Part shown: piece by piece, positions 35,769 to 45,532 of the stretch
Position numbering within the stretch: the stretch's first letter is position 1
Layout of the letters: each line of letters begins with the position of its first letter
Assembly (NCBI RefSeq): GCF_022012395.1
Contig: NZ_JAKLTQ010000001.1
Coordinates: 372,001 to 436,000, forward strand
Origin: Arthrobacter hankyongi
GTDB taxonomy: Bacteria; Actinomycetota; Actinomycetes; Actinomycetales; Micrococcaceae
Direction of reading: 5' to 3'
DNA: 64,000 nt
Notes under the pieces: generated by a model
Database searches by the model: none
Told to the model about the DNA's origin: nothing
Seen by the model: only the letters and a program-made list of their open reading frames with translations
Position numbers and translations under genes: made by a program

Positions 35769-37187
35769 CTACTTGCTCCCGGCCTTGGCCTTTCCGGTGT
35801 CCTTGCCCTCGGCGGGCTTGGGTGCCGGGGTGGCGGCGGTGCGGAAGGCGCGGTACGGGGTTTCGATGTCGCTGATCTCGGTGGTGTCGCGGCCGAGGAC
35901 GCCGTTGAGGGCCCAGTCGGCCATGACGCGGATCTTGCGCTCCCAGGTGGGCATGGCGAAGCCGTGGTAGCCGCGGTGGGCCAGCCAGGCCAGCGGGCCC
36001 TTGAGCTTGATGCCCATGACCTTGGCCACGCCCTTGTTCAGGCCGAAGCCGGCCACCGCGCCGAGGTTCTGGTGCTTGTACTCGGTCACCTGGCCCACGC
36101 CCCAGCGTTCGGCCAGGATGTTCTTGGCCAGGTGCTTGGCCTGGCGCACCGCGTGCTGGGCGTTGGGCACGCAGTACCCGCCCACCCCGCCGCCGGTCAG
36201 GTCCGGCACCGCCGCGACGTCGCCGGCGGTCCAGGCGCCCTCGACCGGCCGGCCCTCGGCATCGATGATGCGCAGCTCGGCGTTGGCGGTGACCCGGCCG
36301 CGCGGATCCAGGTTGAAGCCGAAGTGGCGCACCACCGGGTTGGCCTGCACGCCGGCGGTCCACAGCAGGGTGTCGGCCTCGAAGGACTGCGCCGGGGACT
36401 TGTCCGGCATGTTGATCAGGTCCATTTTCCCGTCCACGGCCGAGGCCAGGGAGGTGTTCAGCAGCACCTCGATGCCGCGGGAGCGCATGTGCTCGACCAC
36501 CCATACGGCCTGTTCCTCGGTGACCTCGGGCATGATCCGGCCCATCGCCTCGACCAGCACGAAGCGCAGGTCCGAACGCTTCAGCCGCGGGTTGTGCTCC
36601 ACGGCCTTGCGGGCCATGTCCTCGATCTCGGTCATCGCCTCGATCCCGGCGAAGCCGCCGCCGACCCCCACGAAGGTCAGGGCGCGGGCGCGCTCGGGGC
36701 TGCCCTCGGGCAGCACGGAGCCGGCCTCAATCCGGCCCAGCACGGTGTTGCGCAGCTCGAGCGCCTCCTCGATGGTCTTCAGGCCGATGCCGTTCTCGGC
36801 CAAGCCCGGGATCGGGAAGGTCCGGGTCACCGCGCCGGCGGCCACCACCACGTCCTGGTAGGGCAGTTCGAAGGACACGCCGTCGGCGGACTCGATGGTT
36901 GCGGTGCGCGCCTCGTGGTCAAGGGCGGTGACCGAGCCGGTGATGACCTCGGTCTGCTTCAGGTGCATCCGGTGCGAGACCACCGCGTGCCGGGATTCGA
37001 TCGAGCCGGCCGCCACCTCGGGCAGGAACGGCTGGTAGGTCATGTAGGGCAGCGGGTCCACCAGGGTGACGATCCCGCCGTGGGACTTGACCTTCTTCTG
37101 GAGTTTCAGGGCCACATAAAGGCCGACATAACCGCCGCCGACCACCAGGGTGCGGGGACGGTCCGAGAGCGCAGGGGTAGGTGCCAT
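35769..37187 (-). CDS. ndh: type II NADH dehydrogenase
   Basis: A 472-residue single-subunit flavoprotein that passes electrons from NADH to menaquinone at the membrane without pumping protons. The FAD-binding fold is TLVVGGGYVGLYVALKLQ near the N-terminus; the NADH-binding fold is FVGVGGGFAGIEAMTEIEDM; DTLLWTAGVQANP and VPDLTGGGVGGYCVPNAQHA are family motifs near the second FAD contact. The C-terminal amphipathic part (GPLAWLAHRGYHGFAMPTWERK) should anchor it. The ATG at 37187 follows TATACT by seven bases with no ribosome site. A Rex-like operator overlaps the -35 region. Confidence 0.93.
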   Translation of the reverse strand: MAPTPALSDRPRTLVVGGGYVGLYVALKLQKKVKSHGGIVTLVDPLPYMTYQPFLPEVAAGSIESRHAVVSHRMHLKQTEVITGSVTALDHEARTATIESADGVSFELPYQDVVVAAGAVTRTFPIPGLAENGIGLKTIEEALELRNTVLGRIEAGSVLPEGSPERARALTFVGVGGGFAGIEAMTEIEDMARKAVEHNPRLKRSDLRFVLVEAMGRIMPEVTEEQAVWVVEHMRSRGIEVLLNTSLASAVDGKMDLINMPDKSPAQSFEADTLLWTAGVQANPVVRHFGFNLDPRGRVTANAELRIIDAEGRPVEGAWTAGDVAAVPDLTGGGVGGYCVPNAQHAVRQAKHLAKNILAERWGVGQVTEYKHQNLGAVAGFGLNKGVAKVMGIKLKGPLAWLAHRGYHGFAMPTWERKIRVMADWALNGVLGRDTTEISDIETPYRAFRTAATPAPKPAEGKDTGKAKAGSK

Positions 37188-37194
37188 GCACGCC

Positions 37195-37200
37195 AGTATA
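37195..37200 (-). promoter_or_regulatory. -10 box of ndh
   Basis: TATACT on the minus strand, seven bases before the ATG at 37187, implying a leaderless transcript. The -35 region overlaps the palindrome at 37208-37225. Confidence 0.6.
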
Positions 37201-37207
37201 GACGCTT

Positions 37208-37225
37208 TTGTGAAAATTTTCACGA
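37208..37225. promoter_or_regulatory. Rex-like redox operator upstream of ndh
   Basis: TTGTGAAAATTTTCACGA, with a perfect 14-base palindrome core GTGAAAATTTTCAC (37210-37223). It matches the Rex site TTGTGAA-N4-TTCACAA at all but one position. Rex is an NADH/NAD+-sensing repressor known to control ndh in Streptomyces. The site covers the ndh -35 region, as expected for repression. The rex gene itself is not in the window. Confidence 0.65.
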
Positions 37226-37289
37226 GCTGGTCCGGCGGGCAACCGGACCCCGGACGGCGGGTGCTGCCAGCGGCGGTCTCCGCGTGATG

Positions 37290-38633
37290 TCAGGGCTTTT
37301 CCCGTTGCGTCCCGCCGGCCGTCCCGGTCCCCGCTTTCGCGGCAGCCTGCCGGCGCGCCCGCAGTGTCTGCTGCACGCCGAGCCCGGCGACCAGCAGGAT
37401 CAGCGCGCCGAAGCCCACCACGACGACGGCGGGCAGCACCCCGCCTTCCAGCCGCGGCGCGACGGCGACCGGCGTGGTCGGTTCCGGGATCGGGGGCCGG
37501 GTCGAATGCGTGGCGGGGGCACTGGGCTCGGCCGGGGCGGGCTGCCCCCGCCGGTGCACGGTAATCCACTGGGCGATGGACCCCAGCGGGTTCCCGGTAG
37601 TCTCGGGCACATCCGCATTCAGCGCCGCGGCCGCGTCCAGGATGCCGAAGCCGTAGATCGGGTCGTGGCCGGCCGCCCCGGCGTCCCGGGAGGTGGAAAT
37701 GATGCGGTTGATCACCTGTGCGGCGCTCATTTGCGGGTACTTGGCGCGGATCAGCGCGGCGACGCCGGACACCAGCGGCGCGGCCCCGGAGGTGCCGGAC
37801 CACTCCGCGTACAGGCCGCCAGGCAGCCCGCCGACCAGGTCCTCGGCCGGCGCCGCGACGCCGATCACGATGCTCTGCGACGAGGCGTCCCGGCTGGCAT
37901 TCCCCTGCCGGTCCAGGCCGGCGACGGTGAGCACGCCCGGAATGGTGGCCGGTGCACCGGACTGGAAGGTGCCCCCGGCGCGGTTGCCCGCGGCGGCGAC
38001 GATCACCACGTCCTTCTGCTCGGCGTAAAGGAAGGCGCTGTCCCAGCTCTGCGGCCACGAGGTGGTGGAACTGGTCAGCGACATGTTGATCACCTTGGCG
38101 CCGTGGTCCACGGCCCAGCGCACCGCCGCCGGAATCTGTTCGTCCACGCCCACGCCCGCCGGGTTCTCCGACCCCAGCCAGGTGGACACGGCCAGCAGTT
38201 CGGCCCCGGGGGCCACACCGAGGACGCCGTCGGTCTTGGCCCCGTCCTTGTCCGGTTCCGGAGTGTGGCCGCGCCCGGCCAGCAGGGTCGCCACCAGGGT
38301 GCCGTGCTCCGGCGTCGCCCCGATGCCTTCCTGGCCGTTCGGCTTTCCGGCGCCGGACATGTCCGCCCCGCCGACCACCACGCCCTTCAGGTCCGGATGG
38401 CTGCCATCCACGCCGCTGTCGATGACGGCGACCTTGACGCCCTCGCCTTTGGTGGTCTTCCAGGCCTCGCGGATGCCGTAGGCATCCAGCCAGTACTCCT
38501 TATCCTGCACCTCGTCCGCGGCGGCGGCCGGGGCCAGGACCAGACCCGAGACCAGGGACAGGATCACGCCGCAGGCCAGTGCCGCCGCGCGTACCGCGCG
38601 ATAACGCTCTGCTCGGCTTCGGCTGCTGGGCAT
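37290..38633 (-). CDS. mycosin-like S8 (subtilisin-type) serine protease, membrane-anchored
   Basis: A 447-residue secreted protease. Residues 1-40 are a signal peptide (AALACGVILSLVSGLVLAPAAAA). The catalytic triad is Asp72 in VAVIDSGVDG, His110 in TPEHGTLVATLLAG and Ser282 in EWSGTSGAAPLVSGVA; Asn217 (AAAGNRAG) supplies the oxyanion hole. A Pro/Thr-rich linker leads to one C-terminal membrane helix (~403-421, VVVVGFGALILLVAGLG) and a basic tail. This layout is that of mycosins, which serve type VII secretion, but no ESX gene is nearby. The ATG at 38633 follows GAGGAGAG. It lies 51 bases after ppx. Confidence 0.9.
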   Translation of the reverse strand: MPSSRSRAERYRAVRAAALACGVILSLVSGLVLAPAAAADEVQDKEYWLDAYGIREAWKTTKGEGVKVAVIDSGVDGSHPDLKGVVVGGADMSGAGKPNGQEGIGATPEHGTLVATLLAGRGHTPEPDKDGAKTDGVLGVAPGAELLAVSTWLGSENPAGVGVDEQIPAAVRWAVDHGAKVINMSLTSSTTSWPQSWDSAFLYAEQKDVVIVAAAGNRAGGTFQSGAPATIPGVLTVAGLDRQGNASRDASSQSIVIGVAAPAEDLVGGLPGGLYAEWSGTSGAAPLVSGVAALIRAKYPQMSAAQVINRIISTSRDAGAAGHDPIYGFGILDAAAALNADVPETTGNPLGSIAQWITVHRRGQPAPAEPSAPATHSTRPPIPEPTTPVAVAPRLEGGVLPAVVVVGFGALILLVAGLGVQQTLRARRQAAAKAGTGTAGGTQREKP

Positions 38634-38684
38634 CGTCTCTCTCCTCGTCCGCCCGGAGGGGGCGCGTCTGCCGCCGGCCATGCT

Positions 38685-39635
38685 TCAGCGGCCAGCAGTC
38701 GGTACCGCACTCAGGGCGATTCCATCCAGAATATCGTGCTCGCTGGTGGTGCACCCGTCCACGCGGCCGCCGGTCAGTTCCGCGACCCGGGCGTTGATCG
38801 TGCGCCAGATCAGGGCCCCTGCCCCAATCACGTCCACGCGGCCCGGATGCATGTAGGGCAGCGCCGCCCGCTGGCTGCGGGTCATGTTGATCAGCGAGGT
38901 GCAGGCGGCGGCGGTACGGGCCCCGTCCAGCTCGGTACCGTGGATGACATCGGGCCGGTATTCCTCCAGGCCCAGGGCATGGGCGGTGACCGTGGTGACC
39001 GAACCGGCCACACCGACCAGCCGGTCGGTGGAGCCGAGCGGCACCTCGGCCAGGACCTCGTCCAGGTACGCGTTGATGTCCGCCTCGGCGGCAGCGATCT
39101 CCGCGGCCGACGGCGGATCCTGCTTCAGGTGTCGTTCGGTAAAGCGGACGCAGCCCATGTCCACGCTTCGCGCGGCCTGGACGCCGTCGGCCGTGCCCAG
39201 GACGAACTCGGTGCTGCCGCCGCCCAGATCCACCACCAGGATCCGCTGCCCCGGCTGCGGGGTTAGCACGCTGGCCGCGCCGGCGAAGGACAGCGCCGCC
39301 TCCTCGCCGCCGCTAATGACCTCCGGCTCCACCCCCAGCCGGTCCCGGATGCCGTCCACGAAAACCTGCCGGTTGGCGGCGTCGCGGGTGGCCGACGTCG
39401 CGACGAACCGCAGGCGCTCGGCACCGTGGCTGCGCAGCAGCTGCGCATATTCCTCCGCGGCCGCGAAGGTGCGCGCCAGCGCGTCCTCGGCAAGCATGCC
39501 CGTCGCGTCCACGCCCTGGCCGAGCCGGACCACCTTCATCAGGCGCACGACGTCGGTGAGGCCGGCGCCGTTAGTGTCGGCAATGAGCAGGCGGATCGAG
39601 TTCGTCCCGCAGTCGATGGCACCTACACGGGTCAC
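38685..39635 (-). CDS. Ppx/GppA-family phosphatase
   Basis: A 316-residue ASKHA-fold enzyme that hydrolyses polyphosphate and/or pppGpp. Conserved parts: RVGAIDCGTNSIRLLIAD (phosphate 1 loop), FVATSATRDAANRQVF, and LVVDLGGGSTEFVLG (phosphate 2 loop with DLGGGS). It lacks the C-terminal HD-like domain of E. coli Ppx, as usual for the short actinobacterial type (M. tuberculosis Rv1026-like, from memory). The start is the GTG at 39635, which overlaps the DUF501 stop by four bases, so the two are coupled. Confidence 0.92.
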   Translation of the reverse strand: MTRVGAIDCGTNSIRLLIADTNGAGLTDVVRLMKVVRLGQGVDATGMLAEDALARTFAAAEEYAQLLRSHGAERLRFVATSATRDAANRQVFVDGIRDRLGVEPEVISGGEEAALSFAGAASVLTPQPGQRILVVDLGGGSTEFVLGTADGVQAARSVDMGCVRFTERHLKQDPPSAAEIAAAEADINAYLDEVLAEVPLGSTDRLVGVAGSVTTVTAHALGLEEYRPDVIHGTELDGARTAAACTSLINMTRSQRAALPYMHPGRVDVIGAGALIWRTINARVAELTGGRVDGCTTSEHDILDGIALSAVPTAGR

Positions 39636-40333
39636 TGGGCGTCCTTTTCGTTCGTCGGGTCCGGGCGGTCTCCGGCCGGTTCGGCGGCGGCCGACTCTGG
39701 ACGTGCCTGGCGCGCGGCGCGCTTGGCCTCCAGTTCTTCCGGGGCCAGGCCCTGGGTCTTGGTGTGCCGGCTCAGGTCCCGCGACGGCGGCTGGCCCTGG
39801 ACGTCCCAGGCGCCGTCGCAATAGCAGCGGTCCCGGGTCCACCACTCGGCGATGCGCTCCAGCGCCTCGTCACCCAGCGGGTTCACTCCCGGCCCGGCGG
39901 CGAGGGAGTGCCCCACGAGCACATGCAGGCACTTGACCCGCTCCGGCATCCCGCCGGCCGAGACACCGGCGATCTCCGGCACGTCGCCGACGCCGCTGCG
40001 CGCACCGATTTCGTGGCGCGCCTGCAGGTAGGCTTCGTGGGCGCCGCGGTAGGCGCCGGCCAGCTCCGGGTCCCGGGCGAGCCGCTCGGTCATCTCGGTC
40101 ATGACCCCGGCCGCCTCGAGCCGGGAGACCGCCGCAGTGATCACCGGGTGGGTCAGGTAGTACGTGGTGGGGAACGGGATTCCGTTGCCCAGCCGGGGTG
40201 CGGTCGTGGCCACCAGCGGATTGCCGCAGACACAGCGGGCGCCGATTTCCACCACGTCCCTGACCGGCCGGCCGAGCTGGCGGCTGAGGGTCTCCAGGTC
40301 CTGGGGCGTGGGTGTGCGCTGGGCGATGTCCAT
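39632..40333 (-). CDS. DUF501 protein
   Basis: A 233-residue cytoplasmic protein of unknown reaction. The DUF501 core includes LSRQLGRPVRDVVEIGARCVCGNPLV, GIPFPTTYYLTHPVITAAVSRLE, MPERVKCLHVLVGHSLAAGPGVNPLGDEAL and WWTRDRCYCDG, with several conserved Cys and His residues that could hold a metal. The last ~40 residues are a charged Ala-rich tail. The gene sits between divIC and ppx, the standard actinobacterial order. The ATG at 40333 follows AAGGACC. Confidence 0.88.
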   Translation of the reverse strand: MDIAQRTPTPQDLETLSRQLGRPVRDVVEIGARCVCGNPLVATTAPRLGNGIPFPTTYYLTHPVITAAVSRLEAAGVMTEMTERLARDPELAGAYRGAHEAYLQARHEIGARSGVGDVPEIAGVSAGGMPERVKCLHVLVGHSLAAGPGVNPLGDEALERIAEWWTRDRCYCDGAWDVQGQPPSRDLSRHTKTQGLAPEELEAKRAARQARPESAAAEPAGDRPDPTNEKDAQ

Positions 40334-40425
40334 GGCGCGGTCCTTCCTAGCTGTGCGGCCGGCGGATCCGGCCAGGGGTGCGCCGGTGGTCCGGCCACGG
40401 GCGCAGGTGGCGCCGGGACGGCAGG

Positions 40426-41133
40426 TTACCTGGCCGCCGGCGAGTCGGTTGCCGAGCGTTTGACGGAGTCCCACAGCGCATCCACCCAGGGCAGGTCCGA
40501 CGGCGCGGACTTGGAGGCATGTTCCTTGGATTCGCTCAGTCCCTCGGTACCGGTGACCATGTACCGCGTTTCACCCGGCATTACATAGAATATGCGATCC
40601 CGCGCCTGCTGCTTGATGTACTCCGGATCGTCCCAGCGGGCGATCTCCTTCTTCAGCTGGGCCTGGGCCGCCTGCTCCTGTTCGATATCGGCCCGCAGCT
40701 TGGAGATCGCCGAGCGCTGCTCGATGAATACCCGCATCGACGGGGCCAGCAGGACGGTGATGGTGATCAGGACGACGGCCAGGGCCAGCATCCGGCCGGA
40801 GAAGGCCTTCGCCGGGACGGGCTCGACGGCGTGTCCGGCCACCTGCCGGCCGCCGGGCGCCGGACGCACCGGCCGTGCCTGTCCCTGCGGCCGGCGGATG
40901 GCGCCGGCCAGTTCACTACGCTCGGCCGCGCGGGCCTGGGCCGGCGTGGGCCTGGCGTCCGGGGTCCGCCGGCGGCTGAACTCGGGACGGATGACCCGCG
41001 CCGCCGGCCGGTCCCGGTCCGCCGCAGTGCTTCCGGTCCCGTCCGCAGAGGCGGCCCGCGCGGCGGAGGTTTCCGCGGTTCCGCTGCCGTCCGGGCGTGC
41101 TGCCCGCGGCACTCTGGGACGTCGGGTGGTCAT
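40426..41133 (-). CDS. septum formation initiator (DivIC/FtsB-like)
   Basis: A 235-residue single-pass division protein. Residues 1-112 are a Pro/Arg/Ala-rich cytoplasmic part, 115-135 a membrane helix (MLALAVVLITITVLLAPSM), and about 138-168 a coiled coil (IEQRSAISKLRADIEQEQ), followed by RWDDPEYIKQQARDRIFYVMPGE, the hallmark of the DivIC/FtsB family. It would act with FtsL and FtsQ at the divisome. The long N-terminal region is common in actinobacteria. Upstream of it lies the eno terminator, so it probably has its own promoter or receives read-through. Confidence 0.92.
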   Translation of the reverse strand: MTTRRPRVPRAARPDGSGTAETSAARAASADGTGSTAADRDRPAARVIRPEFSRRRTPDARPTPAQARAAERSELAGAIRRPQGQARPVRPAPGGRQVAGHAVEPVPAKAFSGRMLALAVVLITITVLLAPSMRVFIEQRSAISKLRADIEQEQAAQAQLKKEIARWDDPEYIKQQARDRIFYVMPGETRYMVTGTEGLSESKEHASKSAPSDLPWVDALWDSVKRSATDSPAAR

Positions 41134-41178
41134 TGAGCTCCTCGAACGGCTCAGGTCATGAACCGCTGGACTTAAAAC

Positions 41179-41216
41179 GTCTTATGCAGGGAAGCGCAAG
41201 CTTCCCTGCATAAGAC
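41179..41216 (-). terminator. perfect hairpin after eno
   Basis: 17-base arms GTCTTATGCAGGGAAGC (41179-41195) and 41200-41216 around a four-base loop. On the minus strand it is followed by GTTTTAA. It is the clearest intrinsic terminator in this part, between eno and divIC. Confidence 0.85.
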
Positions 41217-41237
41217 AATAACCCAGCTGCCCGGGGA

Positions 41238-42557
<1,320 letters not shown>

Positions 42558-42595
42558 TCACGACAAGCCGCGTGAGAGCACTGTCGGACCCCAGC

Positions 42596-43282
42596 CTAAT
42601 CGAGATCCCCGCGGCCCTGCTCGTGCATTACGCCGGCTTGGAACCGGCCGACCGCCTTGCGCAGCGCCAGTTCCGGATCCAGACCCTGCGCGGCGGCGGT
42701 GCGGACGAGGTCCAGGAGCAGGTCCCCCAACTCGTCTTCCGACGACGCCGGGGCCGCCGCGCGGCTGCGTCCCGGCACGGCGCCGGCGCGCCGGGCCCGA
42801 TCCAGCGACTTGGCAGCCAGCGTCAGCGCCGGCAGGGAGGCCGGAATGCCCTCGAAGGGTCCGCGCCGTCCCGGCTGCTCGGCCGCCTTGACCGCGTCAT
42901 AGCTGCGCTCGATTTCCTCGAGGGTTTCCGGAAAGCTCTCCCGCAGCGTCCCGTCGGCGCGGAAAACATGCCGGTTGCGCCGGACCAGCTTTCCGGTCAG
43001 GTGCGCGGCCACGTCCTCGAACGAAAACCTGCCCTGCTCTTCCTGCAGCCGCGCGTGCAGGACCACTTGGTAGAGCACGTCCGCCAGCTCGCCCTTCAGC
43101 TCGGCCGCATCCGCGGTACCGGTATGGCCGGCCGCGATCGCGTCCGCGAGCTCGTGCGCCTCCTCGATCAGGTACTCGACCAGGGATTCATGCGTCAGCG
43201 CGCGGGTCCACAGGCAGTGCTCGCGCAGCTGGGCCACCACCTCCAGCAGGCGCGGCACCGCCGTTCCGTCGGCGGCGGGCAT
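42596..43282 (-). CDS. mazG: MazG-family nucleoside triphosphate pyrophosphohydrolase
   Basis: Hydrolyses (d)NTPs, including damaged ones, to monophosphate and pyrophosphate. The 228-residue protein has the first MazG helix set with metal ligands in YLIEEAHELADAI and ELKGELADVLYQVVLHA, then RRNRHVF, and a second diverged MazG-like half (SEDELGDLLLDLVRTAAAQG). The usual N-terminal RCPWD-like motif appears as HCLWTRALTHESL, with Leu-Trp-Thr replacing Pro-Trp-Asp. The ATG at 43282 lies one base past the add stop, so the two are coupled. Confidence 0.9.
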   Translation of the reverse strand: MPAADGTAVPRLLEVVAQLREHCLWTRALTHESLVEYLIEEAHELADAIAAGHTGTADAAELKGELADVLYQVVLHARLQEEQGRFSFEDVAAHLTGKLVRRNRHVFRADGTLRESFPETLEEIERSYDAVKAAEQPGRRGPFEGIPASLPALTLAAKSLDRARRAGAVPGRSRAAAPASSEDELGDLLLDLVRTAAAQGLDPELALRKAVGRFQAGVMHEQGRGDLD

Positions 43283-43283
43283 C

Positions 43284-44453
43284 TCAGCCCGCGTGGGCCT
43301 GGAAGCCCTCGGTGATGTACTCGACCAGCGCCTCGCGCTCCTCAAGCGGCAGGAAGGCGGCCTCGGCAGCGTTCAGCGTGATCTCCAGCAGGTCGTCCAG
43401 ATCGTAGTCGAAGGTCTCCACCAGCAACTCGTACTCGTCGGAGAGGTTGACCCCGCTCATCAGGCGGTTGTCCACATTGATGGTGACCTTGAACCCCGTC
43501 TGGTAGAGCAGGTCGAACGGGTGGCTCTCGATGCCCTCGCCGAACGGCGCTATGGCCCCGGTCTGCAGGTTCGACGAGGGGCTGCATTCCAGCGCGATGC
43601 CCCGGTCCCGGACCCAGGCCGCCACCCGGCCGAGCGTGACCATGGCGACGCCGGACTCCTCCTGTCCGGCGCCCGGCTGGGCATCGGGGGCCTCCGGGGA
43701 AAAGTCGACCTGGATGTCCTCGGCGATGCGCACCCCGTGGCCCAGCCGCAGCGCGCGGCCGCTCACCAGCGCGTCCGCGATGCTGTCCACGCCGGCAGCC
43801 TCGCCGGCATGAATGGTGACCGGGAACTGGTTCTCAGCCAGGTAGGTGAAGGCGTCCTTGAACCGGGACGGCGGGAAACCGTCCTCGGCGCCGGCGATAT
43901 CGAATCCGACGGCGCCCTTGTCCCGGTGGCGCAGGGCCAGCTCGGCAATCTCCTGGCCGCGGTCGGCGTGACGCATCGCGGTGATCAGCTGGCCTACCTG
44001 GATCGGCCGCCCGTCGGCCGCGGCCTCCTCGACCCCGGCGTCCAGACCGGCCTGGACCGCCTCGACGGCCTCATCGAGCGTCAGGCCGCCGCGCAGGTGC
44101 TGCTCCGGCGCCCAGCGCACCTCGCCATAGACCACGCCGTCCTCGGCCAGGTCCTGAACGAACTCCTTGGCCACCCGGAACAGCGCGTCGCGGGTCTGCA
44201 TGACCGCCACGGTGTGATCGAACGTTTCCAGGTAGCGGACCAGGGAGCCCGAGTCCGCCGATTCGCGGAACCACTGGCCCAGGGCCGCCGGATCGGTGGA
44301 GGGCAGTTCGTGGCCGGCTTCCGCGGCCAGTTCGATGATGGTCGCCGGCCGCAGGCCGCCGTCGAGATGGTCGTGCAGGGAGACCTTTGGCAGGCTGCGG
44401 AAATCGATGTCAGCGTCGGTTGCCTGGTCGGCAGGGAAATTAGGCTCAGTCAC
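43284..44453 (-). CDS. add: adenosine deaminase
   Basis: Converts adenosine and deoxyadenosine to inosine forms in purine salvage. The 389-residue amidohydrolase shows the zinc motif as SLHDHLDGGLRP (HxHxDG), then TIHAGEAAG with the catalytic Glu, LRLGHGVRIAEDI, and ECSPSSNLQTGA. Between the last two lies an acidic insert of about 30 residues (DFSPEAPDAQPGAGQEE), longer than in E. coli Add. The start is taken as the GTG at 44453, after AAGGTGG. It belongs to the nucleoside locus and runs into mazG. Confidence 0.94.
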   Translation of the reverse strand: MTEPNFPADQATDADIDFRSLPKVSLHDHLDGGLRPATIIELAAEAGHELPSTDPAALGQWFRESADSGSLVRYLETFDHTVAVMQTRDALFRVAKEFVQDLAEDGVVYGEVRWAPEQHLRGGLTLDEAVEAVQAGLDAGVEEAAADGRPIQVGQLITAMRHADRGQEIAELALRHRDKGAVGFDIAGAEDGFPPSRFKDAFTYLAENQFPVTIHAGEAAGVDSIADALVSGRALRLGHGVRIAEDIQVDFSPEAPDAQPGAGQEESGVAMVTLGRVAAWVRDRGIALECSPSSNLQTGAIAPFGEGIESHPFDLLYQTGFKVTINVDNRLMSGVNLSDEYELLVETFDYDLDDLLEITLNAAEAAFLPLEEREALVEYITEGFQAHAG

Positions 44454-44515
44454 AGCCACCACCTTACGGCAGGGCCGCCGGGCCCGCACCGCAGCGGGTC
44501 AGGTTCCGTTTGGGC

Positions 44516-45307
44516 TCAGGCTGCGGGGGCGGAACCCGCGCCGTCGGAGCGGTCCGGACCCGGCCGGCCCCCGCGTGCTGCCGTGCCGCCGGCGGAGGCA
44601 GAACCGGCCTCGGAGAATTCCCGCTCCGCGGCAGGAACGGGGCCACCGGCGGTCCGGGCCGCCGCGGCCCGGGTCCGCGCCATCCGCCGCAGCCTGGCCA
44701 GCCGCAGCCGGCCGCCCAGTTTCAAGGCATAGTCCAGCAGCAGCCCCATCAGCATGGCGACGGCCACGGATACCACCACGGCCAGCAGATGGTTGTCGCT
44801 GACCCAGCGACCGGCCAGGGTGCCGATGCCGGCCGAATACAGGGCCCAGGAGATACCGGCCAGGATGGTGAAGGGGACAAAGCGCCGGCGGCTGTAGCCG
44901 GTGGCCCCGGCCATCATGTTCACGGCCACCCGGCCTACCGGAATATAGCGGGCGCTGAGGATCAGTGCGGCGCCGCGGTGATCGAGCCCGCGCCGGGCCC
45001 AGGCGAACGCTGCGGCCGGGCGCGGCCGGCGCATCCAGTGGAAGCGCCGGGTGCCGATGCGCCGACCGATCGCATAAGCGATGTTGTCCCCCACGATGGC
45101 CCCCACTGCGGCCACCAGCACCACCAGCCAGATATTGGGCACGCCCGCGGAGACGGACACGGCGGCCAGCGCTACCACCACCGATTCGCTCGGCAGCGGC
45201 GGGAAGAAGCCATCAACCGTGCACAGGATGAACAGCAGCGGATAGACCCACCACTGTCCCGCCGCATCGACGATGAAGACGTTGATCGCGTCCATGAGTT
45301 CGTGCAC
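44516..45307 (-). CDS. DedA-family membrane protein
   Basis: A 263-residue protein with about five membrane segments. Family motifs: FPPLPSESVVVALAA (first re-entrant, with the acidic residue), GAIVGDNIAYAIGRRIG, the FxRxxP-like ILSARYIPVGRVAVNMMAG with the key Arg residues, and ISWALYSAGIGTLAG. DedA proteins are linked to undecaprenyl phosphate or phospholipid flipping. The C-terminal ~65 residues are a basic then Gly/Ser-rich tail. The start is probably GTG 45307; ATG 45295 is possible. It interrupts the nucleoside genes deoA and add. Confidence 0.9.
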   Translation of the reverse strand: MHELMDAINVFIVDAAGQWWVYPLLFILCTVDGFFPPLPSESVVVALAAVSVSAGVPNIWLVVLVAAVGAIVGDNIAYAIGRRIGTRRFHWMRRPRPAAAFAWARRGLDHRGAALILSARYIPVGRVAVNMMAGATGYSRRRFVPFTILAGISWALYSAGIGTLAGRWVSDNHLLAVVVSVAVAMLMGLLLDYALKLGGRLRLARLRRMARTRAAAARTAGGPVPAAEREFSEAGSASAGGTAARGGRPGPDRSDGAGSAPAA

Positions 45308-45396
45308 GTGTGTTGTCCTGTCCGCCGGTTGCCTGTTCCAACGATGACATATGCCCAAAAGTGCCGGTATCAGGCATCACCCCGGAACAACCCGCA

Positions 45397-45412
45397 GCCG
45401 GCCCGGGCCGGC
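45397..45412. repeat. 16-base palindrome downstream of deoA
   Basis: GCCGGCCCGGGCCGGC is perfectly self-complementary, in the 225-base gap between deoA and the DedA gene. It could form part of a terminator but has no T tract. Confidence 0.4.
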
Positions 45413-45532
45413 CGCAATGCCGCTCAGCCAGGTTCACCCCGCGAAACGGGATATCCCTGCCCCGGCGCAGCGCAGCAGGTTCCCATTTCGAGGCGGGAGG
45501 GAAGGACGGAAGGTGGGTGTGGACAGTCCGGG

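Noticed and set aside
35964-39266. A 1100-codon plus-strand open frame opposite ndh, the S8 protease and ppx
   Set aside because: It spans three well-recognised minus-strand genes in one antisense frame, has no family resemblance and arises from G+C-rich third positions.
45308-45532. Possible riboswitch (TPP-like words such as CTGAG and GAACCTG) between deoA and the DedA gene
   Set aside because: The words are in the wrong order and the closing stems of a TPP riboswitch cannot be formed. I see only a 16-base palindrome and small hairpins.
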